A DNA stretch of 64,000 nucleotides from Lentibacillus cibarius. GTDB taxonomy: Bacteria > Bacillota > Bacilli > Bacillales > Amphibacillaceae. Below, piece after piece: positions 42,536 through 50,911 of the stretch. The stretch covers positions 3,100,001 through 3,164,000 of the forward strand of contig NZ_VCIA01000001.1 in the NCBI RefSeq assembly GCF_005887555.1, given 5' to 3'. The notes under the pieces are model-generated. The model saw nothing but the letters and a program-made list of their open reading frames with translations. It searched no databases and was not told where the DNA came from. How positions within the stretch are numbered: position 1 is the stretch's first letter; every line of letters starts with the position of its first letter. The translations under genes and the position numbers were made by a program.

Positions 42536-43744
42536 CTATTCGGGTATTGCGTTTTTCAGGATAAGATAAAGTACCACACAATCATCGAATGAACCGGTAT
42601 TGAGTGATGTTAGTGTATTGATTTTTTGCAAGCGGTAAATTAGTGTGTTGCGGTGGATAAATAAATCGTTAGCAGCTTGGCTAATAGTCATATTGTTTTC
42701 ACAGTAGGCGATAAAACTTTTGGCTAGTTCCGGAAATCGTTCGTCATTAAAGAGATGTTTCAAGCGGAATTGTACTTTTTCATGGAATGATGCAGGAAGC
42801 TGAAAACGAAGCAATTCCTTGACCATATCCCAGTTGTGATAGGTATAAATCTTTCTTGCCGGATTCCATCGCTGCCCGAACTGGCGAAGTGCTTCTGCTT
42901 CCTGGTAGGATTCATTTACGTTGCTAAGTGTTTGAGCCAAGCTGCCAGCTGCTATCGATGCATCTGTTACATGATACACATCGAACATTTCCAGTAACTT
43001 CTCACTTTGAAAGGTGAACGCCTCCAATGCTTCCCAATACGTCATTTCTGAATCTATCTTTTTTAATAGGATGATTTTTTCAGTGTTTAAAAATGAACAA
43101 ATGGTATCATCACCGCATTGATAAGCTTTTCTCGTACAGTCCAGCAGTCGCATTTTTAATTGATCAATCGGTATCGTTTGCTGGATATTGCTGATGAGCG
43201 AGTCACCGATATGGATGACAATGCAAAATCGCTCTGCATTCAGGGAGATTCCGAACATCCGGCAATATTCTTCCAATTTTACTTGACTGGTCGTTTCGTT
43301 AAGCAAGATATATTGCATAAATGTTTCCAGTGTTTTAGATTCTAGTTCTTTCAATTGTCTATGAAATGTTTCATGCCACGTCATTTCAACATATTGTTTG
43401 ATCAGCATCGCATATGGTTTTACTTCTTCAGGCGGGCCGATAATGCCAAGCACACCAACCGTTTGCTGGTTCAATTTAAGCGGGGCGGCAATACCGGGAT
43501 GCACATTAGGCATTCCCTTAATTTTATCCTCATCAAATGACAGGAGCGTATTCTTTGTGAGAACTTCTCCAGATGGCTCGTGCTGTTTACCGATCCGACT
43601 TGGGTCAGTGGAACCAATGATACAACCGTTTGTGTCACTTAAGCTAATCGGGAACGGTAAAATATTTGAAACCGCTTTCACCACTTTTTGTGCACCATGC
43701 ACGAATCCCTCGATTCCGTTCACGTCCCTTCGTTCAAGTGTCAT
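42536..43744 (-). CDS. CdaR/PucR-type transcriptional regulator
   Basis: About 402 residues. An N-terminal sugar-diacid-recognition domain (about 5-135; VSNILPFPISLSDTNGCIIG, HPGIAAPLKLN) is followed by a GGDEF-like middle region and a PucR-type helix-turn-helix at the C terminus (about 345-395; YCENNMTISQAANDLFIHRN, TLIYRLQKI). CdaR regulators respond to glycerate-like or other small acids. It is divergent from the FAD oxidoreductase and the NSS symporter, its most likely targets. The start is uncertain since no good ribosome site precedes the ATG. Confidence 0.83.
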   Translation of the reverse strand: MTLERRDVNGIEGFVHGAQKVVKAVSNILPFPISLSDTNGCIIGSTDPSRIGKQHEPSGEVLTKNTLLSFDEDKIKGMPNVHPGIAAPLKLNQQTVGVLGIIGPPEEVKPYAMLIKQYVEMTWHETFHRQLKELESKTLETFMQYILLNETTSQVKLEEYCRMFGISLNAERFCIVIHIGDSLISNIQQTIPIDQLKMRLLDCTRKAYQCGDDTICSFLNTEKIILLKKIDSEMTYWEALEAFTFQSEKLLEMFDVYHVTDASIAAGSLAQTLSNVNESYQEAEALRQFGQRWNPARKIYTYHNWDMVKELLRFQLPASFHEKVQFRLKHLFNDERFPELAKSFIAYCENNMTISQAANDLFIHRNTLIYRLQKINTLTSLNTGSFDDCVVLYLILKNAIPE

Positions 43745-43892
43745 TTCCAACGATTATTGTACCACAATTAAGGCAATTTTAACAATATTGGTACATTTTT
43801 TGTTTACAGTAACCATAGTCGCTAAGGCATCTTATGCGGTATAAATATATGTAATATTAAAAAAATACAATCTTTTAGTTAGGGTGAGTTTT

Positions 43893-45058
43893 ATGGCGAA
43901 ACAAACGGATATAATCATCGTCGGTGGCGGGGTCGTTGGTTCAAGTATTGCTTACCATTTGCTGCAAGATGGCTTTGAAGGGTCGGTTACTATATTTGAA
44001 AAAGATAAAATTTATGAGTTCGCTTCCACACCAAGGAGTGCAGGGGGATTAAGGCAACTATTTACAACGAGTGTCAACATTCAATTGAGCCGGTATGGAC
44101 TGCAGAAGTATAAAACATTTCCGGAAGACATGGCGGTTGACGGAGAGAAAGCAGAAATTGATTTTAAACAGCGTGGGTATCTGTTTTTAGCTAAAAATGA
44201 AAATATGGAACAGTTGCAAAAACAGCTTCAATTACAGCAAAAGTATGGTGTTCCTGCAGAATTACTCGCCAAGGAGGAGTTGCATTCCATTGTCCCGGAA
44301 CTCGTCATTGATGATCTGCAAGGAGGACTATACTGCAGTGAAGATGGGTATTTGGATCCGTATTCGGTGATGCAAGGCTATGTGCGCAAAACGAAGGAGT
44401 TAGGAGGGACGTATGTTTACGAGGAAGTGGAGACAATTTTGACGGAAAGGGGAAAGGCAGCAGGAGTCCAGTTAGGCAACGGAGAGGTTTATAAAGCACC
44501 TGTTGTGATAAATTGCGCCGGACCATGGGCACCAGAATTAAGCGAAAAAATTGGCCTGCCATTGCCGATTGTTCCTTTAAAACGACAAATCATCCAGTTT
44601 GATGTCGCAGAACCACTGGAAAAATATTTGCCACTGACGATTGACCCGACCGGTGTGTATTTCCGGCATGAAGGTGATGCACTGATAACAGGATTCTCGG
44701 AAAAAGTAAAGCCAGGCATCGATTTTAGATGGAAACGTTCATTTTTTGAAGATCAGTTATGGCCGGTGCTGGCGGAAAGGGTCCCGAATTTTGAACGAGC
44801 AAAAATTAATCGTGGCTGGGCCGGTATTTACAGTCATAACACAAAGGATCAAAACGCAATTATTGAAAACACCCACAGCTGGATGGGTACTACATGGCAT
44901 GCGGATTCAGCGGCCATGGCATGCAGCAGGCGCCTGGAGTGGGAAAAGGAATGTCTGAATTAATACGCAAAGGTCGCTATGAAACACTCGATTTGCGTCC
45001 GCTCTGTTTTGAACGATTTGCTAATAATGAGTTGATTATTGAGGGGGCGGTTGTATGA
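43893..45058 (+). pseudogene. FAD-dependent amino-acid oxidoreductase (DadA/sarcosine-oxidase-like) with apparent frameshift
   Basis: The first frame gives a DAO-family flavoprotein: DIIIVGGGVVGSSIAYHLL (FAD site), FASTPRSAGGLRQLF, GYLDPYSVMQGYVR and INCAGPWAPELS. After DQNAIIE at about 44865 the family's C-terminal motif appears only in another frame (LDGYYMACGFSGHGMQQAPG, GVGKGMSELIRKGRYETLDL), which runs to a stop at 45056-45058. The annotated frame instead ends at 44963. One missing base near the GAAAAC at 44865-44870 explains this, either a true mutation or an assembly error in an A run. AGGGTGAG precedes the ATG. Repaired, the protein has about 388 residues. Confidence 0.8.
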
Positions 45059-45132
45059 AAAAATGGTCTGTTTTCAAGCATGCCATTTAAACGTCGGAAG
45101 TCTGCCTGATGAAATATAGAAGGGAGATTGTT

Positions 45133-46491
45133 ATGCAGCGATCTGATAAAGGGAAAGGAAGGGAAAACTGGGGAAGCAGATTAGGGTTTATTATGGCGGC
45201 TTCGGGATTTGCTATTGGTCTTGGCAATATATGGCGTTTTCCATATATTGCTGGAAACAACGGTGGGGGAGCATTTCTGCTTATCTATCTTGCCATCGTA
45301 CTCATTTTTGGTATCCCTTTGTTTTACGCAGAAGCAGGACTAGGGAGAAAAGCTCAAGCTGGTGCAATTAGTGGGATGCGAAAATTAGCCGGAAAAGGTA
45401 GTCCATGGGTATCTATTGGCTGGCTCGGAACATTGGCAGCGTTATTAATTATGTCCTACTACCTTATGATTATGGGTTGGTTGTTTGCCTATTTTTTCAA
45501 CATTGGTATCGGTACATTCCAGGGGATTACTTCTGAACAAGCGGCTGTTGTATATGAAGATTTAATTTCTAATCCAATCGCTGTTATCGGTTACAGTATT
45601 ATTCCAACATTAATTTTGGGTACAATCGTGTCGAAGGGTATTAAAAATGGTATTGAAAAATTTGTAAAAATCGTCATGCCTCTTTTGTTTATCATGCTTA
45701 TCTTCTTAGCAATCTTTTCATTGTCATTACCCGGATCATTTGAGGGAGTCGTATGGTATTTGCAGCCTGACTTTTCTAAAATCAATGCAAATACGTTATT
45801 GGCGGCGCTAGGGCAAGCATTTTTTTCAATAGGTATTGGGTTGGCATCCGCCTTTACCTATGGCAGTTATTTAAAGCCTAAAGGTTCAAATTTGGTGAAA
45901 GATGGTGCTTGGGTTGTTTCACTGGATACGTTTATTGCCTTCTTATCAGGTTTGGTTATCTTTCCTGCTCTTTTTGCCTTTCAAATGGAACCAAATTCAG
46001 GACCCGGCCTGTTATTTCTGACAATACCGACCTTGCTTGAACAAATGCCATTCGGGTATGGATTTGGTCTCATTTTCTTTTGTCTGGTCATCATTGGATC
46101 CATCACTACAGGTGTAGGTCTAATTGAAACACTTGCTACTAATGTGTCTGAATTGTTTCATTCGAGCAGAAAAACAAGTGTCTGGATGACCATTGGTGTG
46201 ACATTTACCCTGGCAATCCCAATTATCTTATCACAAGGTCCATGGTCACATGTGCATCTTTTCGGTATGGATATTTTTGACCTGGTTGACTATGTATCCG
46301 GAAATATTTTGCTGACATTAGGCGGCTTGTTGATTTCGTTATATGTCGTATTTCAGTGGACGTTTAACCGTTTTATGCAAGATATTAATACCGGAGCAGA
46401 AACAATAAAACTTTCATCTGCCTGGAAACCGGTTATAAGCTATCTCATCCCTTTATCAATAATTATCATTTTGATTACCGGTTTGATTTGA
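45133..46491 (+). CDS. Sodium-dependent neurotransmitter-symporter family transporter
   Basis: A 452-residue NSS/SNF protein with about 11-12 helices. WGSRLGFIMAASGFAIGLGN at 13-32 followed by IWRFPYIAGNNGGGAF, and the later FFSIGIGLASAFTYGSYL, are strong family motifs. It imports an amino acid or amine with Na+. AAGGGAG precedes the ATG at 45133. It follows the FAD oxidoreductase by about 75 bases, so its cargo may be that enzyme's substrate (a glycine, alanine or sarcosine-like amine; inference). A terminator follows. Confidence 0.9.
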   Translation: MQRSDKGKGRENWGSRLGFIMAASGFAIGLGNIWRFPYIAGNNGGGAFLLIYLAIVLIFGIPLFYAEAGLGRKAQAGAISGMRKLAGKGSPWVSIGWLGTLAALLIMSYYLMIMGWLFAYFFNIGIGTFQGITSEQAAVVYEDLISNPIAVIGYSIIPTLILGTIVSKGIKNGIEKFVKIVMPLLFIMLIFLAIFSLSLPGSFEGVVWYLQPDFSKINANTLLAALGQAFFSIGIGLASAFTYGSYLKPKGSNLVKDGAWVVSLDTFIAFLSGLVIFPALFAFQMEPNSGPGLLFLTIPTLLEQMPFGYGFGLIFFCLVIIGSITTGVGLIETLATNVSELFHSSRKTSVWMTIGVTFTLAIPIILSQGPWSHVHLFGMDIFDLVDYVSGNILLTLGGLLISLYVVFQWTFNRFMQDINTGAETIKLSSAWKPVISYLIPLSIIIILITGLI

Positions 46492-46533
46492 TGAGAAGTA
46501 GTTGTAAGTTTCTACAATAATAATAAATACAGT

Positions 46534-46565
46534 AAGCGGATCTTTTCTGTAAAGATCCGCTTTTA
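46534..46565 (+). terminator. Terminator of the NSS symporter gene
   Basis: AAGCGGATCTTT/AAAGATCCGCTT 12-bp stem, loop TCTGT, with TTTTA at its end. Confidence 0.85.
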
Positions 46566-46740
46566 TGATGGCCGCCGGTATGAACGTGCTACTAAAATGA
46601 TGCGTAAATTTGGGCAAAAAAATAGAAAAGTGGGGCGAATATCTAAAGCTCAATCAGTGGGAGATGGCAGTATTGCAGTCCAGTCGGGTCAAGCGTACGT
46701 TGAAAAATTAACGGATCTTTATCAGCGAAAGGGATTTTGA
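46566..46740 (+). pseudogene. Gene remnant of unknown origin
   Basis: An open frame entering from the terminator reads DGRRYERATKMMRKFGQKN and on to YVEKLTDLYQRKGF with a TGA at 46738-46740. It looks like the C terminus of a basic protein, but it has no ribosome site, and the only in-frame ATG pair is at about 46596. The family was not recognised. It lies against the selenocysteine tRNA gene and may belong to the same lost locus. Confidence 0.4.
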
Positions 46741-46751
46741 AAAGTGAGGAT

Positions 46752-46848
46752 TGGCGGGACTGTGTGGGAATCGAACCCACCGAAGACGGCACGCGTCTCC
46801 CGCATGGTTTTGAAGACCAGGGAGGACACCAGTCACTCAGCCAGCCCC
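46752..46848 (-). tRNA. selC: Selenocysteine tRNA (anticodon UCA)
   Basis: A 97-nt tRNA-like gene with encoded CCA. The 5' GGGGCUG pairs with CAGUCCC over seven pairs (an eighth would be G-A), with discriminator G as in other tRNA-Sec. The anticodon loop is CUUCAAA with anticodon UCA, which reads UGA. The variable arm is long (seven pairs, loop CGUGC). The D stem has six pairs around UGGU, with one bulged U. The T stem is GUGGG/CCCAC with loop UUCGAUU. The extra-long variable arm, six-pair D stem and UCA anticodon are the marks of SelC. Small faults (C-U in the anticodon stem, bulge, G-A) may mean decay. A selB fragment lies 114 bases away. Confidence 0.82.
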
Positions 46849-46961
46849 ATTAACATAAGCGTCATTATGAGGGGTTTTCTGTCTACATGGTATCATATTT
46901 TTTTGTAATGTGTACATAAAAAATGTCTTCTATAAAGTTTTAGGAAAAGTGGGGAAGCAAA

Positions 46962-47188
46962 ATGGGAGTTGATTACTTTACGAATGGGATGCCGGTCATA
47001 GCAAAAACGGCACTTTCTAAAGCGCCTACATATGTGAATACCGATCCTTTAAAGGGAGAAAAGGAACGGAAAGCATTAATTGACCCCGGGTATACGCTTT
47101 TGGAAATAAATGGAAGCAAGTTATAGATGTGGCATGAGGGTTTATCCGCCAGATGATTGCCGGAGTGGCAGGGATTGATCTTGTCCTT
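46962..47188 (+). pseudogene. selB: Decayed N-terminal fragment of selB (selenocysteine elongation factor)
   Basis: Frame one (46962-47126) reads VIAKTALSKAPTYVNTDPLK then GEKERKALIDPGYTLLEING, resembling the SelB G-domain start (H-G-K-T-A-L-x-K-A-L-T, TDRLKEEKERGISI, LGY). Frame two continues at 47123 as IDV, a stop, then GFIRQMIAGVAGIDLVL, matching the SelB segment DVPGHERFIRQMIAGVAGID with about four bases lost. A TAG follows at 47189. The P-loop (GHVDHGKT) is destroyed and the rest of the 600-residue protein is missing. The adjacent tRNA-Sec supports the identification. Confidence 0.78.
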
Positions 47189-47601
47189 TAGTGATAAACG
47201 AACGAGTAAGGTGATCATCGGAAATGGATGTAGATTCAGGGGTCCATCAGTCTTGACGCGATTTTTGTTGTTATTTATCGACTTTTTCTACAAAAATTGC
47301 CCGGGAAATGATGTGCAAGCATGTTTCTCGGACGAGCAACTTCACCATTGGCTTTGTATTCAGCCACTTATATGGATAGTAGGGGGGATGGGCGCGAATC
47401 TGATGTCGTAAGCCCCGTGAGCACCAAATTCCGCACTAACACCTACTGAAGTAAGGCCCACAAATATGTCCGGCATAAGCAATTGTCGAAATTAACCTGA
47501 TTAAATTATCAAAAAATATTTACAATTTGAATAAAATAATATATGATAAAGATGATTGTGGAAGCTGTTTTTTAAATCTTTGAAGGAAAGGGGTTTTCGG
47601 T
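47189..47601. other. Degenerate stretch after the selB fragment
   Basis: About 410 bases with many stops; one frame at 47157-47411 is open but has no recognisable protein. It may contain further eroded selB sequence. The last 90 bases are AT-rich and probably hold the ykvI promoter (ATATATGATAAAG region). Confidence 0.4.
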
Positions 47602-48762
47602 GTGGCTGATCAAAGCAAAAACAGTCTTTTTGAAGGCGCTTTTGGAAGATTGGTGCTTCCGGGTATCATCATCCAATCAACCCTGATTGGCGGCGGTTAT
47701 GCAACTGGTCGTGAAGTTGTTGCATACGGTGCGAAATTCGGAGCGCTGGGCTGGATTGCGGGTTTGACAATCATTGTCGGCTTCGGGCTGATGGCATTTT
47801 TGATGTTCGAAATTGCGCGCCGGTTCCGGGCGTATGATTACCGAAGCCTCGTGAAGCAGTTTTTGGGGCCGTTCTGGTTTTTATATGATATTATTTATTT
47901 TCTGCTGGCGATTTTGATTATTTCGATTGTCATTGCAGCAACCGGATCCATTCTCGAGAGTACGATTGGATTGAATTATTGGGTTGGTGTTGGCATTATT
48001 GCCATTCTAGCCGGGATTCTGAACTTTTATGGAACAGCGTTGATTGAGCGATTCAAGACGATAGGTACGACATCTCTGCTTTTGGCGTATATTCTGTTTG
48101 CGATTCTGGTCATTTCCAGTTCGTGGGGAGAAATCACGAATGTTTTTGCGACGGGTGATACAAGTTTTGCCGGGGATTTTACGATTTGGTCGATTATTGG
48201 TGCTGGTATCATTTATGTTGGTTATAACCTTGCTGTTTATCCGGCTGCCCTATTCACGGTGAAACGTCAAAAGACGATGAAGGATACGTTAGTTAGCGGC
48301 GCTATTGCCGGGGTGCTGATGACCGTTCCATGGTTTCTGACGTATTTTGCATTGATGGGCTTTTACCCGTCAGAAACTGTCTTCAACGCCGATGTGCCTT
48401 GGCTGCATATGCTTAATGGATACGGCTTGTGGGTTGCAGTTATCTTTGGAATTGTTGTCGGATGGACGCTAATTGAAACAGCAACGGGGATGATTCATGC
48501 GTTCCTTGACCGGGTAAACTATAACCTGGAAGAACTCGGGAAGCAACCGATGTCAAAAGGAATGAATGGAACCGTGGCCATTATCGCATTGGCACTGTCT
48601 GCTATTCTATCTAACGTAGGTATTGGTGGCCTTGTTTCCACAGGATATACGATACTTGGGTACGCGATGCTGATTGTTTATGGTATTCCAATCCTGATTA
48701 TCGGCTCGTACAAAATTATTAAAGGCGTCAAAAACGACGAGAGCTCAAAAATGAGTGCATAA
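47602..48762 (+). CDS. ykvI: YkvI-family membrane protein
   Basis: A 386-residue membrane protein with about ten helices. LPGIIIQSTLIGGGYATGREVVAYGAKFG-type start (about 18-46, with the GGGYATGRE motif) is characteristic of the YkvI family, which has a LeuT-like transporter fold but no assigned substrate. It starts with GTG after GAAAGGGG. It is monocistronic, with a hairpin-like GGCCGG region but no clear terminator after it. It follows the lost selenocysteine locus. Confidence 0.82.
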   Translation: MADQSKNSLFEGAFGRLVLPGIIIQSTLIGGGYATGREVVAYGAKFGALGWIAGLTIIVGFGLMAFLMFEIARRFRAYDYRSLVKQFLGPFWFLYDIIYFLLAILIISIVIAATGSILESTIGLNYWVGVGIIAILAGILNFYGTALIERFKTIGTTSLLLAYILFAILVISSSWGEITNVFATGDTSFAGDFTIWSIIGAGIIYVGYNLAVYPAALFTVKRQKTMKDTLVSGAIAGVLMTVPWFLTYFALMGFYPSETVFNADVPWLHMLNGYGLWVAVIFGIVVGWTLIETATGMIHAFLDRVNYNLEELGKQPMSKGMNGTVAIIALALSAILSNVGIGGLVSTGYTILGYAMLIVYGIPILIIGSYKIIKGVKNDESSKMSA

Positions 48763-48877
48763 TGCAATGAACAGCTTCCACGATAACTTCCCGGCTGTAT
48801 GACGAGCACATATGGCCGGGTTTCTTGTGGACCGTATCCTGATTAGCAGCCCACGCGAATGGATACATCTATCGGTT

Positions 48878-49774
48878 TTAGAATGGCGTTGCTTTGTCCA
48901 TATGTAATGGTGTGGTTTGCGTACGTTCTAAAAAATGCTGTAATGCCGGGAATTTCTTTTCAGCTTCTTGATAGCCTTGCTCATAGAGACTTTCCAGCTT
49001 CTGACTATTTTTTTCTATTCGACTGGCAGCCAGTGGTTGTTCAGGCTGAATAATGAAGGCTTCATTACGCTGCTCCATATTGATCAGTGCTTGCATGGTT
49101 TCATTATAACGCTGATGCCGATTGCGCAATAATTTAATAAGTTCAGGTTTATCTTTGAAAACATGTTTGAAGAACCAATTCAGTTTGGAAGCTTTTTTCA
49201 CGTAGCCTTTATTCCGTGTGAGAACAATGACATGCTTTTTCAGTCCGCGTGCCAGCAGTGGACGAATCGGTATCGGATCGGCAACACCGCCATCCATTAG
49301 CTGCTTCCCTTTATAGGAGACATTTGGTGCGAGAACCGGTAATGAACAGGACGCCCGGATAACCTGTATTAAATCATTTTTTTCCGTAAACGTATCGTGA
49401 AAAAGCGGCTTTCCCGTATTAATGTCGGTCGTTCCAACAATGAATGTAGCGTTTGCTTGTGAAAAAGATTGGAAATCCAGTGGGAACCAGTCATTGGCAA
49501 GTTGTTCAAAAATAAAGTCCATGCTGAATAACTCTTTTTTCTGCAGCAGCCGTTTAAATGAGATGACATCCGGCTTTTTTCTCAATGCTTCCAGTAGCTG
49601 GTAATTTCGTTCGCGTTGTTTGGCAATATAGGAACTACCGATAAGTGCACCTGCTGAGGCTGTTGCGACAAATGGGAATTCCAATTGCCGGTCTAAAAAG
49701 TAATCCAGAACGCCAACAGTGAACGCACATCTCATGCCGCCGCCTTCCAACATGAGGCCTGCATCATGTACCAA
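48878..49774 (-). CDS. Patatin-like phospholipase family protein
   Basis: A 298-residue patatin-family protein. The oxyanion motif GGGMRCAFTVGVLDYF is at 12-27, the nucleophile region VATASAGALIG at about 36-46, and the catalytic Asp in MDGGVADPIPIRP near 163. The usual G-x-S-x-G is A-S-A-G here: the first glycine is alanine, while Ser and the following Gly remain. The rest resembles YjjU-type patatins of Bacillota. It should hydrolyse acyl lipids at the membrane. It starts with TTG after AAGGAAGTG. Confidence 0.85.
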   Translation of the reverse strand: MVHDAGLMLEGGGMRCAFTVGVLDYFLDRQLEFPFVATASAGALIGSSYIAKQRERNYQLLEALRKKPDVISFKRLLQKKELFSMDFIFEQLANDWFPLDFQSFSQANATFIVGTTDINTGKPLFHDTFTEKNDLIQVIRASCSLPVLAPNVSYKGKQLMDGGVADPIPIRPLLARGLKKHVIVLTRNKGYVKKASKLNWFFKHVFKDKPELIKLLRNRHQRYNETMQALINMEQRNEAFIIQPEQPLAASRIEKNSQKLESLYEQGYQEAEKKFPALQHFLERTQTTPLHMDKATPF

Positions 49775-49936
49775 TTTGTGCTACACTTCCTTTTTATTAG
49801 ATAGGGGAAATTATAGCAGTAATTTCGCAATCTAACAATTCAGCTGTTTGTAGGAGTTGTTTGAACACGCACTTGTACAGATATTGGCAGAGTAGATGCG
49901 ATGCAAAAAGAATAAGCAGCCTCGAGTTCAGGCTGC

Positions 49937-50710
49937 TTAATATCGATCACTTCCAAAAAAGCTTTTAAACGATTGTAGTGTGGCTTCCCGGTTCACCGCT
50001 GCGATGGATGTTGTGATGGGAATGCCTTTGGGGCAGACTTGTACACAATTCTGACTGTTGCCACACCCCTGCAGCCCGCCATCATCCATAAATGATTCTA
50101 TGCGTTCCCCTTTATTCATTTCGCCGGTTGGGTGCGCATTTTTCAGACGGACTTGGGGAAAAACAAACGGTCCCATGAAGTCGTTTTTGTCGTTAACATT
50201 TGGACAAGCCTCGAGGCAAACACCGCACGTAAAGCATTTCGACAATTCATATGCCATGACACGCTTGTTCTCATTCATGCGTGGACCAGGGCCGATATCA
50301 TAAGTACCGTCGATAGGTATCCACGCTTTGACTTGTTTAAGTGATTCAAACATGCTGTCTCTATCAATGATTAAATCGCGAACAACCGGAAAAGTGCGCA
50401 TAGGCTGTATTCGGACAGGCTGTTCAAGTTCATCAATTAATGTGGAACAAGCCTGGCGCGGTACATCGTTAATCACCATGGAACATATTCCACACACTTC
50501 TTCCAAACAACTCATTTCCCATTGAACGGGTGTTGTTTCCTCACCGTTTTTGTTTACCGGATTTTCTCTAATAGACATTAAAGCTGAAATGACGTTCATA
50601 TTTGATCGGTAAGGAATCGCGAATTCTTCTTTATAAGCCGGTGAATCAGGGTCATTCTGCCGCTCAATAATCAGATGAATGGTCTCCGTTTTTTCCTTTG
50701 TTACTGTCAT
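49937..50710 (-). CDS. sdhB: Succinate dehydrogenase iron-sulfur subunit-like protein, solitary
   Basis: A 257-residue protein aligned end to end with B. subtilis SdhB. The 2Fe-2S ligands are in SCLEEVCGICSMVIN and RQACSTL; the 4Fe-4S and 3Fe-4S ligands are in CFTCGVCLEACP and CGNSQNCVQVCPKG. It passes electrons from succinate oxidation to the membrane cytochrome. No sdhC or sdhA adjoins it, since the neighbours are a patatin and a BCCT transporter, so it is either a detached gene or a second copy. GGAAGGTG precedes the ATG. Confidence 0.9.
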   Translation of the reverse strand: MTVTKEKTETIHLIIERQNDPDSPAYKEEFAIPYRSNMNVISALMSIRENPVNKNGEETTPVQWEMSCLEEVCGICSMVINDVPRQACSTLIDELEQPVRIQPMRTFPVVRDLIIDRDSMFESLKQVKAWIPIDGTYDIGPGPRMNENKRVMAYELSKCFTCGVCLEACPNVNDKNDFMGPFVFPQVRLKNAHPTGEMNKGERIESFMDDGGLQGCGNSQNCVQVCPKGIPITTSIAAVNREATLQSFKSFFGSDRY

Positions 50711-50911
50711 GTTTTCACCTTCCTATCCAGTTTCCGCCGTTTTATTTACGAGTCTCTCTATAGTGTTGGAAAAAAAACTTATTCTATACAGCAGGGAACT
50801 GAAATCATTCGCAAAACAAGTGTTTGTCCACGCATCTATTGTATAGTTTGGTTTTTGTTTGAAAAACTAACTGCAGGATTAGTTGAATTTTCCTAGTGGG
50901 AGGTTTGAAAG

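Noticed and set aside
47157..47411. Plus-strand 84-codon frame after the selB fragment
   Set aside because: It overlaps the selB remnant in another frame, has no ribosome site and looks random.
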